A DNA stretch of 64,000 nucleotides from Solwaraspora sp. WMMA2056 (GCF_030345095.1 NZ_CP128360.1:4836001-4900000), one strand, 5' to 3'. Counted from the stretch's first letter, positions 41,763 to 53,561 are shown. Program-made: numbers and translations. The notes: generated from the letters alone by a model not told the origin.

Positions 41763-44246
41763 TCAGCCGCGTTCCAGCAGGTGCCCGACGACCTGTGGGA
41801 CCAGCATCACCGGGCTGCCCGAGCCGTCCCGGCGCGGGTCGACCGGCGGCAACGCCACCGACTCGCCGGACTGGGTGGAGCCGACCGGACGGGAACCGAT
41901 CCAGGCCAGGTCGAGCGCTGTCTCGCCCTTGAGGAACCGCTGCGCCCGTACGCCGCCGGTCGCCCGGCCCTTCGCGGGGTAGGCGGCGAACGGCGTCAGC
42001 TTCACGCCACGCCCGGTGCAGGTCACCACCATCGGTTCGCCGTGCGCCGGGTCGTCGGTGCGTACCGCCGCGAAGAACAGCACCCGGGCGTCGGTGGCGA
42101 GACTGATCCCGGCCATCCCGCCGCCCTTGAGCCCCTGCGGGCGGACCAGCTTCGCGGGAAACCGCAGCAGGGCGGCGTCGGTGGTCACGAACGCGAGACT
42201 CTCGGTGCCGTCGGCGAGCCAACTGGCGCCGACCACCTCGTCACCGTCGCGCAGGCCGATGACCTCGAACTCGTCGGCGCGGACCGGCCACTCCGGCGCG
42301 CAGATCTTCACCACCCCCTGGCGGGTGCCCAGCGCCAGCCCGGGGGTGTCCCGCTGGGCCGCCGGGGCCAGGCCGACGACCCGCTCACCCGGGCCCAGCG
42401 CGGCGAGTTCGGTGGCGGGCATCCCGCCGGACAGCGACACCGTGCCGGCCCGCTGGGGCAGCACCGGCAGCGGCAGTACGTCGGTGCGGATCGCCCGACC
42501 CGCGCTGGTGATCAACAGCACCTGGCCCCGGGCGGTGGCCGGGACGACCGCCGCGACGGCGTCGTGGCGTTCCCGGCTGTTGCGGCGGGCGTCCTCGACG
42601 GATTCCTCGCTCTGCGCCACGGTCCGGGCGACCAGCCCGGTCGCCGACAGGATCACCTGGCAGGGGTCGTCGGCGACCTCCAGCGGCCCGGCCGGTACGG
42701 AGGCGGCCAGCACCTCCTTGAGGTCACCGTCGACCAGGGTGGTACGGCGGGGGGCGGCGAACTGCTTCGCCACCTGGGCCAGCTCGTCGGAGACCACCTT
42801 GCGTAGCACCGCCGGGTCGTCCAGGATGCGCGACAGCTCGGTGATCTCGCCGCGCAGCCGCTCCTGCTCGGTCTCCAGCTCCAGTCGGTCGAAGCGGGTG
42901 AGCCGCCGCAGCGGGGTGTCGAGAATGTAGCCGGCCTGCACGGTGCTCAGCCCGAACTCGGCCATCAGGGCGTCGCGGGCGGACTGCGCGTCGTCGCTGG
43001 CCCGGATCAGCCGGACCACCCGGTCGATGTCGAGCAGGGCGATGAGCAGCCCGTCGACGAGGTGCAGCCGCTCGGCGCGTTTGCGGCGGCGGAACTCGCT
43101 GCGTCGGGTCACCACCTCGTAGCGATGGGCGAGGAACGCTTCCAGCAGCTCTTTGAGGCCCAGCGTACGGGGTTGCCCGTCGACCAGGACCAGGTTGTTC
43201 ACCCCGAACGACTGCTCCATCGGGGTCAACCGGTAGAGGTCGGCGAGCAGCGCCTGCGGGTTGACGCCGATCTTGCATTCGACGACCAGCCGGGTGCCGT
43301 TCTCCCGGTCGGTGAGATCCTTGACATCGGCGATGCCCTGCAGCCGTTTGGTCTTGGTGACCTCTTCGGTGATCTTTTCGATGATCCGTTCGGTGCCGAC
43401 TCCGTACGGCAACTCGGTGACGGTGATCGCCTGCCGGCCACGGCTGCCCTCCAGCGGGCCGATCTGCACCTTGGCCCGCATCCGGACCACGCCCCGGCCG
43501 GTCTCGAAGGCCCGGCGCACCTCGTCGAGGCCGAGCAGCAGACCGCCGGTGGGCAGGTCCGGGCCGGGCACGAACTCCATCAGCTTGTCCAGCGTGGCGT
43601 CGGGGTGGCGGATCAGCCACCGGGTGGCGGCCACCACCTCCCCGAGGTTGTGCGGGATCATGTTGGTCGCCATCCCGACCGCGATCCCGGACGCCCCGTT
43701 GACCAGCAGGTTCGGAAACGCCGCCGGAAGCACCTTCGGCTCGGTCAGCGACCCGTCGTAGTTCGGCTTGACGTCGACGGTCTCCTCGTCGAGCTCACCG
43801 ACAAGGAGCATCGCCGGGCGCGACATCCGCGCCTCGGTGTAGCGGCTGGCGGCCGGGCCGTCGTCGGGCGAGCCGAAGTTGCCGTGCCCGTCGATCAGCG
43901 GCACGTTGAGGGAGAAGTCCTGCGCCATCCGGACCATCGCGTCGTAGATGGCGGTGTCGCCGTGCGGGTGGAACTTGCCCATCACATCGCCCACCACCCG
44001 GGCCGACTTGACGTAGCCGCGGTCGGGACGATGGCCCTGCTCGCTCATCGAGTAGAGGATCCGCCGGTGCACCGGTTTGAGGCCGTCGCGCGCGTCGGGC
44101 AGGGCCCGCGCGTAGATGACCGAGTAGGCGTACTCCAGGTAGGAGTCCTGGATCTCGGTCTCCAGCGGGTTGTCCAGAATCCGGGCGCCGGCCTGGTCGA
44201 ACGCGGACAGGTCCACCCGGGACTGCTTGCTCTTGCTGCGTGCCAT
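41763..44246 (-). CDS. DNA gyrase/topoisomerase IV subunit A
   Basis: An 827-residue type IIA topoisomerase breakage-reunion subunit. The winged-helix/tower core contains [36 protein letters not shown] (the quinolone-resistance region; Thr98 and Asp102 occupy the Ser83 and Asp87 positions of E. coli GyrA) and the catalytic Tyr136 in [11 protein letters not shown]. The C-terminal beta-propeller (about 510-810) has no clear GyrA-box, so it may act as a topoisomerase IV-like decatenase. The ATPase subunit gene is 38 nt upstream. Confidence 0.92.
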   Translation of the reverse strand: MARSKSKQSRVDLSAFDQAGARILDNPLETEIQDSYLEYAYSVIYARALPDARDGLKPVHRRILYSMSEQGHRPDRGYVKSARVVGDVMGKFHPHGDTAIYDAMVRMAQDFSLNVPLIDGHGNFGSPDDGPAASRYTEARMSRPAMLLVGELDEETVDVKPNYDGSLTEPKVLPAAFPNLLVNGASGIAVGMATNMIPHNLGEVVAATRWLIRHPDATLDKLMEFVPGPDLPTGGLLLGLDEVRRAFETGRGVVRMRAKVQIGPLEGSRGRQAITVTELPYGVGTERIIEKITEEVTKTKRLQGIADVKDLTDRENGTRLVVECKIGVNPQALLADLYRLTPMEQSFGVNNLVLVDGQPRTLGLKELLEAFLAHRYEVVTRRSEFRRRKRAERLHLVDGLLIALLDIDRVVRLIRASDDAQSARDALMAEFGLSTVQAGYILDTPLRRLTRFDRLELETEQERLRGEITELSRILDDPAVLRKVVSDELAQVAKQFAAPRRTTLVDGDLKEVLAASVPAGPLEVADDPCQVILSATGLVARTVAQSEESVEDARRNSRERHDAVAAVVPATARGQVLLITSAGRAIRTDVLPLPVLPQRAGTVSLSGGMPATELAALGPGERVVGLAPAAQRDTPGLALGTRQGVVKICAPEWPVRADEFEVIGLRDGDEVVGASWLADGTESLAFVTTDAALLRFPAKLVRPQGLKGGGMAGISLATDARVLFFAAVRTDDPAHGEPMVVTCTGRGVKLTPFAAYPAKGRATGGVRAQRFLKGETALDLAWIGSRPVGSTQSGESVALPPVDPRRDGSGSPVMLVPQVVGHLLERG

Positions 44247-44284
44247 CTACGTTTCCAACGCTTCCTCGATTGAGCGGGGCCTGC

Positions 44285-46342
44285 TCAGGCGTCGATGCTC
44301 TCCTGGTCGACCCGACCAGCGGAGTCGATCAACCAGTTGCGGCGGGGCTCGACCTTCTCCCCCATCAACAGCTCCAGGGTGCGGTCGGCGACCTCCGCGT
44401 CGGCCAGGGTGATCCGGCGCACGGAGCGGGTAGCCGGGTTCATGGTGGTCTCCCACAACTCGTCGGCGTCCATCTCACCGAGGCCCTTGAACCGGGGCAC
44501 CGGGGTGACCACCTGCCGCCCGGACCGGGTCAGCCGCCGTACGGTCTGCTCCATCTCTGCCTCGGTGAAGGTGAAGATGGTCTCCGCGTTGCGCCCCTTG
44601 GTAGTGATCTTGTGCAGGGGCGGCATCGCCGCGTAGAGCCGACCCGCCTCGATCACCGGGCGCAGGTACTTGGCGAACAGGGTGATCAGCAGAGTACGGA
44701 TGTGCGAGCCGTCGACGTCGGCGTCGGCCATCAGGATCACCCGGCCGTACCGCATGGCGGCCAGGTCGAAGGTGCGCCCGGTGCCGGCCCCGAGGACCTG
44801 GACGATCGCCGCGACCTCCGCGTTGCGCAACGTGTCGGCCAGGTTGGCCTTCTGCACGTTGAGGATCTTGCCCCGGATCGGCAGCAGCGCCTGGTACTCG
44901 GCGACCCGGGCCATCCGGGCCGAGCCGAGAGCGCTGTCGCCCTCCACGATGAACAGTTCGCTGCGCTGCAGCCCGGTCGACCGGCAGTCGACCAGCTTCG
45001 GCGGCATCGACGCGCCCTCCAGCGCCGTCTTGCGCCGGGCGGCGTCCTTCTGCTGTTTCTGGGTGAGCCGGACCCGGGCCGCGTCGACCACCTTCTGCAG
45101 CACGGTCCGAGCCTCGGTGCGCGTCTTGCGCTCCTCGACCCAGGTCTTGATGTGCCGCTCCACGATGCCCTGCACCACCCGGGTGATCCCGGCGGTGGAG
45201 AGTTCGTCCTTGGTCTGCGAGGTGAACTGCGGCTCCGGGATCCGCACGTGCACCACGGCGGTCATGCCTTCCAGCACGTCGTCGACGGTCGGTGCGTCCT
45301 CCTTGGGCTTGAGCAGCCCACGGGTGTTGCGTACGGCGTCGACGACGGCCCGGGTGACGCCGCGTTCGAAGCCGCGCCGGTGGGTGCCACCGTGCACGTT
45401 GCGGATCGTGTTGGTGAAGCACTCGACGATCCGCTCGTAGCCGGTGCCCCAGGAGAGAGCGACCTCGATCTCGGCCCGACGCTGCACGTCCGACTGCATC
45501 ACGCCGTTGGCGTCGGCGGCGTTCTCCTTGTAGGTGCCGGAACCGGTGATCAGCAGGGTGCCGCAGACCGGCTTGTCCCCGCCGGGGGTCAGGAACTCCA
45601 CCATCTCGACCAGCCCACGCGGATGGTGGTAGACCTCCTCGACCGGCTCCGTCCCGGTGGCGTCGCGAAGCACGTAGGTGACGCCGGGGACGAGGAACGA
45701 GGTGTTGCGCAGCCGGGTCCGGACGGCCTCGACGTCCAACGCGGCGCCGGCGTCGAAGTAGCGGGCGTCGTACCAGTACCGCACGCAGGTGCCGGTGGCC
45801 TCGCCCCGTTTCATCCGGCCGACCGCCCGCAGCCCCGACTCGGGGGTGAACGGGGCCGCGGGGCCGGGGCCGTCGAACACCCCCGGCACGCCCCGTTGGA
45901 ACGACATCTCGCTGACCCGGCCGTCCCGCTTGACCCGTACGTCGAACCGTAGGGACAGGGCGTTGACCGCCGAGGCGCCGACACCGTGCAGTCCGCCGGA
46001 GGCCTTGTAGCCGGAGCCGCCGAACTTGCCGCCGGCGTGCAGCCGGGTGAGCACCAACTCGACGCCGGACAGCCCGGACCGGGTGTGCACGTCGGTGGGG
46101 ATGCCCCGGCCGTCGTCGTCGATCTGCACCGAGCCGTCGGCGTGCAGGGTGACCTCGATCCGGCTGGCGTGCCCGGCGATCCCCTCGTCGGTGGCGTTGT
46201 CGAGGATCTCGTTGAGCAGGTGACCGACGCCCCGGCTGTCGGTCGAGCCGATGTACATGCCGGGCCGCTTACGGACGGCGTCCAGCCCTTCGAGGTGGGT
46301 GAGGTCGTCTGCTCCGTACAGCGTCTCAGGTTGTGCAGTCAA
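44285..46342 (-). CDS. DNA gyrase/topoisomerase IV subunit B
   Basis: A 685-residue type IIA topoisomerase ATPase subunit. GHKL motifs: EILDNATDEGI, DDGRGIPTDVH and GGLHGVGASAVNALS. The transducer and TOPRIM follow, with EGDSALGSARMAR (catalytic Glu), PIRGKILNVQKA and DADVDGSHIRTLL (metal Asp). The C-terminal EPRRNWLIDSA is typical. TTG 46342 is chosen because the conserved N-terminus (TAQPETLYGADDLTHLEGLD) begins there; a longer frame to 46522 adds an unrelated stretch. It forms an operon with subunit A. Confidence 0.9.
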   Translation of the reverse strand: MTAQPETLYGADDLTHLEGLDAVRKRPGMYIGSTDSRGVGHLLNEILDNATDEGIAGHASRIEVTLHADGSVQIDDDGRGIPTDVHTRSGLSGVELVLTRLHAGGKFGGSGYKASGGLHGVGASAVNALSLRFDVRVKRDGRVSEMSFQRGVPGVFDGPGPAAPFTPESGLRAVGRMKRGEATGTCVRYWYDARYFDAGAALDVEAVRTRLRNTSFLVPGVTYVLRDATGTEPVEEVYHHPRGLVEMVEFLTPGGDKPVCGTLLITGSGTYKENAADANGVMQSDVQRRAEIEVALSWGTGYERIVECFTNTIRNVHGGTHRRGFERGVTRAVVDAVRNTRGLLKPKEDAPTVDDVLEGMTAVVHVRIPEPQFTSQTKDELSTAGITRVVQGIVERHIKTWVEERKTRTEARTVLQKVVDAARVRLTQKQQKDAARRKTALEGASMPPKLVDCRSTGLQRSELFIVEGDSALGSARMARVAEYQALLPIRGKILNVQKANLADTLRNAEVAAIVQVLGAGTGRTFDLAAMRYGRVILMADADVDGSHIRTLLITLFAKYLRPVIEAGRLYAAMPPLHKITTKGRNAETIFTFTEAEMEQTVRRLTRSGRQVVTPVPRFKGLGEMDADELWETTMNPATRSVRRITLADAEVADRTLELLMGEKVEPRRNWLIDSAGRVDQESIDA

Positions 46343-46509
46343 CGCGTCGAACTCCCGGGTGCCGGCCAGCGCGCCCCTGTCCACGCCGGCACGGACGCCG
46401 ACGGGCGGGACCCGGTGGCCTGCGGGCCACCGCCTGACGAGCGTAACCGCAGCCCCCGACAGGGCCGCGCCGGGCCGGAAAGCCGGGCCGGCGTGGCGGA
46501 CACGTGCCG

Positions 46510-46551
46510 CCGGCCGGTGCACGAGGGTGTCATTCCTCGCGCACCGGCCGG
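46510..46551 (-). terminator. terminator of the GH10 xylanase gene
   Basis: A stem of 11 bp (46510-46520, CCGGCCGGTGC, with 46541-46551) continues inward by CGAGG/CCTCG after one mismatch, with an 8-nt loop. It lies 18 nt downstream of the xylanase stop. Confidence 0.65.
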
Positions 46552-46568
46552 CCAGGTGATCGGGTCGG

Positions 46569-48485
<1,917 letters not shown>

Positions 48486-49457
48486 ATGCCGCAGTTGTCG
48501 TCCGTCACCCTCGACGACGTCCGCGCCGCCGCCGCGCGGATCGCGGGAGTCGCGCACCGTACGCCGGTGCTGCGCTCACGCACGCTGGACGCACTGGTCG
48601 GTGCCGAGGTCTTCGTCAAGTGCGAGAACCTGCAACGGGTCGGTGCCTTCAAGTTCCGTGGCGCCTACCACGCGATCTCCCGCCTGTCCCCCGACGAACT
48701 GGCGCACGGAGTCGTCGCCTACTCCTCCGGCAACCACGCCCAGGCCGTCGCGCTGGCCGCGCGGGAACTGGGCACGACCGCGGTCATCGTCATGCCCACC
48801 GACACGCCCACGTCGAAGGTCGCCGCCGTCACCGGCTACGGCGCGCAGATCGTCACCTACGACCGGTACACCGGCGACCGGGTCGCCATCGGTGCGGCAC
48901 TCGCCGCGGAACGTGGATCGGTGCTGATCCCTCCCTACGAACACCCGCATGTGATCGCCGGGCAGGGCACGGCCGCACTGGAACTGATCGAACAGGCGGG
49001 TCGGCTCGACGCCGTACTGGTGCCGGTCGGCGGGGGCGGGCTCGCCGCAGGCACCGCCGTCGCGGCCACCGGCGTCAGCCCGGGCATCCGGGTCGTCGGC
49101 GTCGAACCCGCCGCCGGGGACGACACCCGACGGTCCCTGGCGGCCGGCCACCGGGTCGCCATCGAGGTCCCCCGCACCATCGCCGACGGCCAGGCCGCCG
49201 AGATTCCCGGCGAACTGACCTTCGCCATCAACCGACGGCTGCTCGACAGCGTCGTCGTGGTCGACGACGCCGAGATCCGCGCGGCGATGCGGTTCGCGTT
49301 CGACCGGCTGAAGATGGCCGTCGAGCCCAGCGGTGCCACCGGTCTCGCCGCGTTGCTGACCCACCGGCTGGACCCGATGCCCGCCCGGGTCGGCGTCGTC
49401 ATCTCCGGCGGCAACATCGACACCCGACGCTTCATTGACCTGCTCGGCACCGGCTGA
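48486..49457 (+). CDS. serine/threonine dehydratase-like PLP enzyme
   Basis: A 323-residue fold type II PLP enzyme of the threonine dehydratase/serine racemase group. The PLP lysine is in VGAFKFRGAYHAI (about Lys58), SSGNHAQAVALAA binds the substrate and phosphate, and the glycine loop is VPVGGGGLAAGTAVA. There is no C-terminal ACT regulatory domain, so it is the catabolic, non-isoleucine-regulated type. Either deamination of Thr/Ser or racemisation of Ser is possible. ATG 48486 has GGGAGGAA 7 nt upstream. Confidence 0.88.
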   Translation: MPQLSSVTLDDVRAAAARIAGVAHRTPVLRSRTLDALVGAEVFVKCENLQRVGAFKFRGAYHAISRLSPDELAHGVVAYSSGNHAQAVALAARELGTTAVIVMPTDTPTSKVAAVTGYGAQIVTYDRYTGDRVAIGAALAAERGSVLIPPYEHPHVIAGQGTAALELIEQAGRLDAVLVPVGGGGLAAGTAVAATGVSPGIRVVGVEPAAGDDTRRSLAAGHRVAIEVPRTIADGQAAEIPGELTFAINRRLLDSVVVVDDAEIRAAMRFAFDRLKMAVEPSGATGLAALLTHRLDPMPARVGVVISGGNIDTRRFIDLLGTG

Positions 49458-49459
49458 CA

Positions 49460-49517
49460 GCGGTCCGGCACGCCGGGGTCGGCCGGGTGCCCGGCCGACC
49501 CCGGCGTGCCGGACCGC
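49460..49517. terminator. 28-bp perfect inverted repeat terminator
   Basis: Arms 49460-49487 and 49490-49517 are perfect reverse complements of 28 nt separated by only 2 nt, starting GCGGTCCGGCACGCCGGGG. It begins 3 nt after the dehydratase stop and serves the plus strand, and by symmetry the minus strand too. Confidence 0.8.
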
Positions 49518-49539
49518 CTGCGTGAGACGCAGGCGGTCC
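49511..49539. terminator. second, overlapping terminator hairpin
   Basis: GGACCGCCTGCGT (49511-49523) pairs perfectly with 49527-49539 around a GAG loop. Its left arm shares 7 nt (GGACCGC) with the right arm of the preceding hairpin, so the two folds compete. It lies 8 nt beyond the stop of the minus-strand protease gene. Confidence 0.75.
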
Positions 49540-49546
49540 GGCCGCG

Positions 49547-50761
49547 TCACAACCAGCGCTTGTTCAGCAGCAGACTCGGCGTGCCGGCCAGGTTCCCGGA
49601 GACCGCACCAGGGACCCCGTTGGCCACGATCCAGTTGTGCACCGTCGACTGGGGCACGTCACCGTAGATCGACTTGTACAGCGCAGCGACCCCGGTCGCG
49701 TGCGGCGCAGCCATCGACGTACCGTTGACCGACCTGGTGGTCGACGTCGGATAGGTCGACACGATCGCCGATCCCGGGGCGTAGATGTCCACGCACGATC
49801 CCGTCGACGAGAAGCTGGCCCGGGCGTCGGTCCAGGTGGAGGCACCGACCACCAGCGTCGCCGCGAGATTGCGCGGCAACCGGTCACACGAGTCGGCCCC
49901 GGTGTTGCCGGCCGACGCGGCGAGGAACACACCGCTGTCCATCATCCGGGTCAGCGCGGTGGCCAGCGTCGCGCTGTAGGTGTAGTTCCAGGAGGCGTTC
50001 GCCACCGCCGGCTTGACCGCGTTGGCGGTCACCCAGTCCACCGCGGCGATCGCCGCCGACAACGTCCCACCCCCGGAACAGTCCAGCCACTTCACCCCGT
50101 ACAGCCGGACGTTCTTGGCCACGCCGTGGGTCGCCGAACCGAGCGTCCCCGCCACATGGGTCCCGTGACCGTTGCAGTCGACGTCGTTGTCGTCGATCGT
50201 GTTGTGGACGAACTGGGCCCGCCCCTCGAAATCCGGATGATCGGCCTGGATGCCCGAGTCGATCACGTAGGCGTGCACCCCCGCTCCGGTCGCGGTGTAG
50301 CGGTAACTGGCCGACAACGGCAGTCCCACCTGGTCGATCCGGTCCAGACCCCAGGACGGCGGATCGGTCTGGACAGCATCGACGACGTCGCTCTGGAACA
50401 CGTCCCGCTCGATCCGCAGCACGTTGCCGTTGTGAGCCAGTTCGGCGACCTGGGCAGCGGTCAGCCGGGCCGAGAATCCATTGAGTGCGGTACGGAAGTA
50501 CCTGGTCGCGGTGGTTCGCAACGCGCGTACCGGTGCCGTCGCGTCGGTTCCGGGCCGCATCGTCACGACGTAGGCGTCAGCGACGACCGTGACGTCCGAC
50601 GCCGCCCGCGGGGTGGTGACCGGCACCGCGACGGCGCGGTACGGGCCGCCGGCGGCCATCGCCGCCGATGGCGGTACGGCCAGAGTCGCCACGACGGTCG
50701 TCGCGATGATGCTGCCGGCGGCCACGGCGCGTCGCAGGCGCCGTAGACGTGCTGGTGACAC
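49547..50761 (-). CDS. secreted subtilisin-like serine protease (S8)
   Basis: A 404-residue secreted protease. A signal peptide (about 1-37, ending SAAMA) is followed by an inhibitor I9-type propeptide (about 60-125) and the S8 domain. The triad is Asp168 (YVIDSG), His199 (CNGHGTHVAG) and Ser349 (NGTSMAAPHA), with oxyanion Asn286 (ASAGNTG). It is like proteinase K/aqualysin. GAGGAGG lies 4 nt before the GTG. The C-terminus lacks an extra domain. Confidence 0.93.
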   Translation of the reverse strand: MSPARLRRLRRAVAAGSIIATTVVATLAVPPSAAMAAGGPYRAVAVPVTTPRAASDVTVVADAYVVTMRPGTDATAPVRALRTTATRYFRTALNGFSARLTAAQVAELAHNGNVLRIERDVFQSDVVDAVQTDPPSWGLDRIDQVGLPLSASYRYTATGAGVHAYVIDSGIQADHPDFEGRAQFVHNTIDDNDVDCNGHGTHVAGTLGSATHGVAKNVRLYGVKWLDCSGGGTLSAAIAAVDWVTANAVKPAVANASWNYTYSATLATALTRMMDSGVFLAASAGNTGADSCDRLPRNLAATLVVGASTWTDARASFSSTGSCVDIYAPGSAIVSTYPTSTTRSVNGTSMAAPHATGVAALYKSIYGDVPQSTVHNWIVANGVPGAVSGNLAGTPSLLLNKRWL

Positions 50762-50959
50762 AGAGCCTCCTCTAGGCGGACCATCCGATAGATGATCATT
50801 CGCGTTGACGGCAGGCTATATCGATCGGGCCGCCCGGTAGGAGATCCGTTGCTGCGGATTCGTCGACCGATCGGCCCTGCACCACTCACCCCGATCGCCG
50901 GGCCACCGGCTCACCCGGTCACCGGACCGCCCGCTGACCGGCTCACGGCGGGTGCGCAT

Positions 50960-50976
50960 TCACCCGGACCGGGTGA
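50960..50976. promoter_or_regulatory. 17-nt palindrome upstream of the SCP2/debranching-enzyme operon
   Basis: TCACCCGG-A-CCGGGTGA is a perfect palindrome with a single central base. It lies 66 nt before the SCP2 gene start, with a TAGGTT -10-like hexamer between (about 51000). It is a good candidate repressor site. Confidence 0.5.
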
Positions 50977-51041
50977 TGTGCGGCCGTCGTCGCCCGGCCT
51001 AGGTTCGCCAGGTGACGCTCTGAACGGGAGGGTGCGGCACC

Positions 51042-51479
51042 GTGGCCGATACGATCGAAGACGCGCTCGACCTGCTGGGACGCAACGACCCGGCGGTGGT
51101 GAACCGGCTGCCGCCCCGGATGCGCGGCACCGTACGACTGGACGTGCTCGACGACGGCCGCACCACGAGCTGGTTTGTCCTGCTCGACAGGGGGAAGGTG
51201 CAGGTGTCGTCGACCGGGTCCGAGCCGGACTCGATCATCCGCAGTGACCGGACCACCTTCGACCGACTGGCCCGGGGCGACGACCGGTTCATCCCCCTGC
51301 TGTTTCGCAACAGCCTCGTCGTCGAAGGGGATCTGGGGATCGCCGACCAGATCTCCCGGGCCCTGTTCGCCGACGCTCCGTCCGGACAGCATCCGAGGGA
51401 CTTCGCCCGCAAGGGAGCCGCCGAGCATGAACGAGAAGACCGTCAGCATCCTGGACGGGAACACGTTCGTCGTCACTGA
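51042..51479 (+). CDS. SCP2 sterol-binding-domain-like protein
   Basis: A 145-residue protein whose first 115 residues resemble the SCP2 lipid-carrier fold (MRGTVRLDVLDDGRTTSWFV, then DSIIRSDRTTFDRLARGDD and LLFRNSLVVEGDLGIADQI). GTG 51042 follows GGGAGGG. The last 24 residues are charged and encoded by DNA that overlaps the start of the next gene by 53 bp, so this tail may not be functionally constrained. It is translated ahead of a glycan-debranching-like enzyme, an uncommon pairing. Confidence 0.75.
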   Translation: MADTIEDALDLLGRNDPAVVNRLPPRMRGTVRLDVLDDGRTTSWFVLLDRGKVQVSSTGSEPDSIIRSDRTTFDRLARGDDRFIPLLFRNSLVVEGDLGIADQISRALFADAPSGQHPRDFARKGAAEHEREDRQHPGREHVRRH

Positions 51480-53514
51480 CGAACGCGGAGACGTCACCCT
51501 CTCGCCGGACTTTCCCACCGGACTGTTCTCGTTCGACACCCGGTTCCTGTCGACCTGGCTGCTCCGGGTCGACGACGCGCCGCTGAACGTCCTCTCTCGC
51601 GACGACCTGCACTTCTTCGAGACCCGGTTCTTCCTGGTACCGGGCCGGCCCACCCACTACGTCGACGCCAAGGTCTCGGTGATCCGGGAACAGTCGATCG
51701 GCGCGACATTCGTCGAACGACTGACGGTGCTCAACCACGACGTCGTGGCCACCACCATCACCGTCCGGGTGGACATGGCCAGCGACTTCGCCGACCTGTT
51801 CGAGATCAAGGAGGTGCAGCGCAAGCGCGGCACCACCTCGGTGCAGGTGGACCGGGACGCCCTGCGCTACACCTACCAGCGCGACACGTTCCGCCGGGAC
51901 ACCATCGTGACCAGCACCGCGCCAGCGAACGTCGACGAGGGTGGGATGACCTTCGACATCCATCTGGAGCCACGCGGCCAGTGGCACACCGAACTGCAGG
52001 TCGAACCGATCCTCAACGGTGGGGACGCCGACTCCCCCACGGTGTGGGGAGCCTACCGGCGCCGGGCCCGACCACAGCTGCGCCAGGAGCTGGAACACTG
52101 GATCGACCGGGCCCCGCAACTGCACGCCGACAGCGAGCAGCTCAAGACCGCGTACGAGCGTAGCCTGGTGGACCTGGCCGCGATGCGGTACGCATCGTTG
52201 ACCGCCACCGGTCCGATACCCACCGCCGGGCTGCCCTGGTTCATGACGCTGTTCGGTCGCGACAGCATCTTCATCAGCCTGCAGACGATGCCGTTCCTGC
52301 CCCGGCTGACCCCACCGGTGCTGCGGCTGCTCGGCTCGTTGCAGGGTGGCAGCCTCGACGACCTGCGCGAGGAGGAGCCCGGGAAGATCCTGCACGAGTT
52401 CCGCTACGGCGAGTCCGCAGCGTTCGAGGAGCAGCCGCACACGCCCTACTACGGGTCCGCCGACGCCACTCCGCTGTTCGTGATCCTGCTCGACGAGTAC
52501 GAGCGCTGGAGTGGCGACGCCGACCTCGTACGCGGTCTGGAACGTCAGGCCCGCGCGGCGCTGCGCTGGATCGACGAGTACGGCGACCTGCTCGGCAACG
52601 GCTACCTCTCGTACTGGCGGCGCAACACCCGTAACGGTCTGGAAAATCAGTGCTGGAAGGACTCGTGGGACGCGATCTCGTACCGCGACGGCCGGCTGTC
52701 CGCGCTGCCGCGAGCGACCTGCGAACTACAGGGGTACGCCTACGACGCCAAGATCCGTGGCGCCCGCCTGGCCCGCGAGTTCTGGAACGACCCCGTGTAC
52801 GCCGACCAGCTGCAACGGCAGGCCGCCGAGCTCAAGGCCCGGTTCAACCGGGACTTCTGGGTCGCCGACGGTGAGTACTACGCGCTCGCGCTGGACCCCG
52901 ACGGCACCCCGGTCGACGCGCTCGCGTCGAACATGGGGCACCTGCTGTGGAGCGGCATCGTGGAGCCGTCGCGGGCCCGAAAGGTCGCCGACCACCTGCT
53001 CGGCCCGGCGATGTTCTCCGGCTGGGGGGTGCGTACCCTGGCCGAGACCGAGGCCCGCTACAACCCGGTCGGCTACCACGTCGGCACGGTCTGGCCGTTC
53101 GACAACTCGATCATCGCCTGGGGTCTGCGGCGGTACGGTTTCGCCGACGAGGCGGCACGCATCGCCGAGGGCATGATCGAGGCGTCGGAGTACTTCGACG
53201 GCCGGCTGCCGGAGGCGTTCGCGGGCTACCGGCGCGACCTGACCGGCTATCCGGTCGAGTACCCGACGGCGTGCAGTCCACAGGGCTGGTCGGCCGGGGC
53301 CGTACTGCTCCTGCTGCGCACCATGCTCGGCCTCACGCCGTACCACGACCATCTCGGGGTGGACCCGTGCCTGCCGTCGTCGATCGCCCGTATCGAACTG
53401 CTCGACGTACCGGGGCGGTGGGGGCGGGCCGACGCGCTCGGCCGGCGGGCCGAGCACCGCCGCCGCAACCACACCCGGTTGCTCGCCCGGTTGGGACACG
53501 GCGAGAACCGGTGA
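51427..53514 (+). CDS. amylo-alpha-1,6-glucosidase/debranching-enzyme-like protein
   Basis: A 695-residue protein of the glycogen-debranching group. The N-terminal domain (about 15-205) starts VSILDGNTFVVTDERGDVTL with SPDFPTGLFSFDTRFLSTW, as in the GDE N-terminal family. The (alpha/alpha)6-barrel catalytic part has PWFMTLFGRDSIFISLQTM, ENQCWKDSWDAI and HVGTVWPFDNSIIAWGLRRYG. Similar actinobacterial proteins occur in stress or trehalose contexts; the true substrate is uncertain. The ATG is inside the SCP2 gene. Confidence 0.85.
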   Translation: MNEKTVSILDGNTFVVTDERGDVTLSPDFPTGLFSFDTRFLSTWLLRVDDAPLNVLSRDDLHFFETRFFLVPGRPTHYVDAKVSVIREQSIGATFVERLTVLNHDVVATTITVRVDMASDFADLFEIKEVQRKRGTTSVQVDRDALRYTYQRDTFRRDTIVTSTAPANVDEGGMTFDIHLEPRGQWHTELQVEPILNGGDADSPTVWGAYRRRARPQLRQELEHWIDRAPQLHADSEQLKTAYERSLVDLAAMRYASLTATGPIPTAGLPWFMTLFGRDSIFISLQTMPFLPRLTPPVLRLLGSLQGGSLDDLREEEPGKILHEFRYGESAAFEEQPHTPYYGSADATPLFVILLDEYERWSGDADLVRGLERQARAALRWIDEYGDLLGNGYLSYWRRNTRNGLENQCWKDSWDAISYRDGRLSALPRATCELQGYAYDAKIRGARLAREFWNDPVYADQLQRQAAELKARFNRDFWVADGEYYALALDPDGTPVDALASNMGHLLWSGIVEPSRARKVADHLLGPAMFSGWGVRTLAETEARYNPVGYHVGTVWPFDNSIIAWGLRRYGFADEAARIAEGMIEASEYFDGRLPEAFAGYRRDLTGYPVEYPTACSPQGWSAGAVLLLLRTMLGLTPYHDHLGVDPCLPSSIARIELLDVPGRWGRADALGRRAEHRRRNHTRLLARLGHGENR

Positions 53515-53520
53515 CCCGGT

Positions 53521-53546
53521 GACCGGTGGTCCCGGGGCCACCGGTC
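53521..53546. terminator. terminator between debranching-enzyme and DAG kinase-like genes
   Basis: GACCGGTGG (53521-53529) pairs perfectly with CCACCGGTC (53538-53546) across an 8-nt loop, 6 nt after the plus-strand stop and 15 nt from the opposing stop. Confidence 0.55.
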
Positions 53547-53561
53547 AGATACCGGCCCGGT

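Noticed and set aside
41526-42806. Plus-strand frame over the topoisomerase A gene
   Set aside because: Antisense to a well-conserved gene, low-complexity, no domain.
46343-46522. N-terminal extension of topoisomerase subunit B
   Set aside because: The added residues are unlike the family; the conserved N-terminus starts at TTG 46342.
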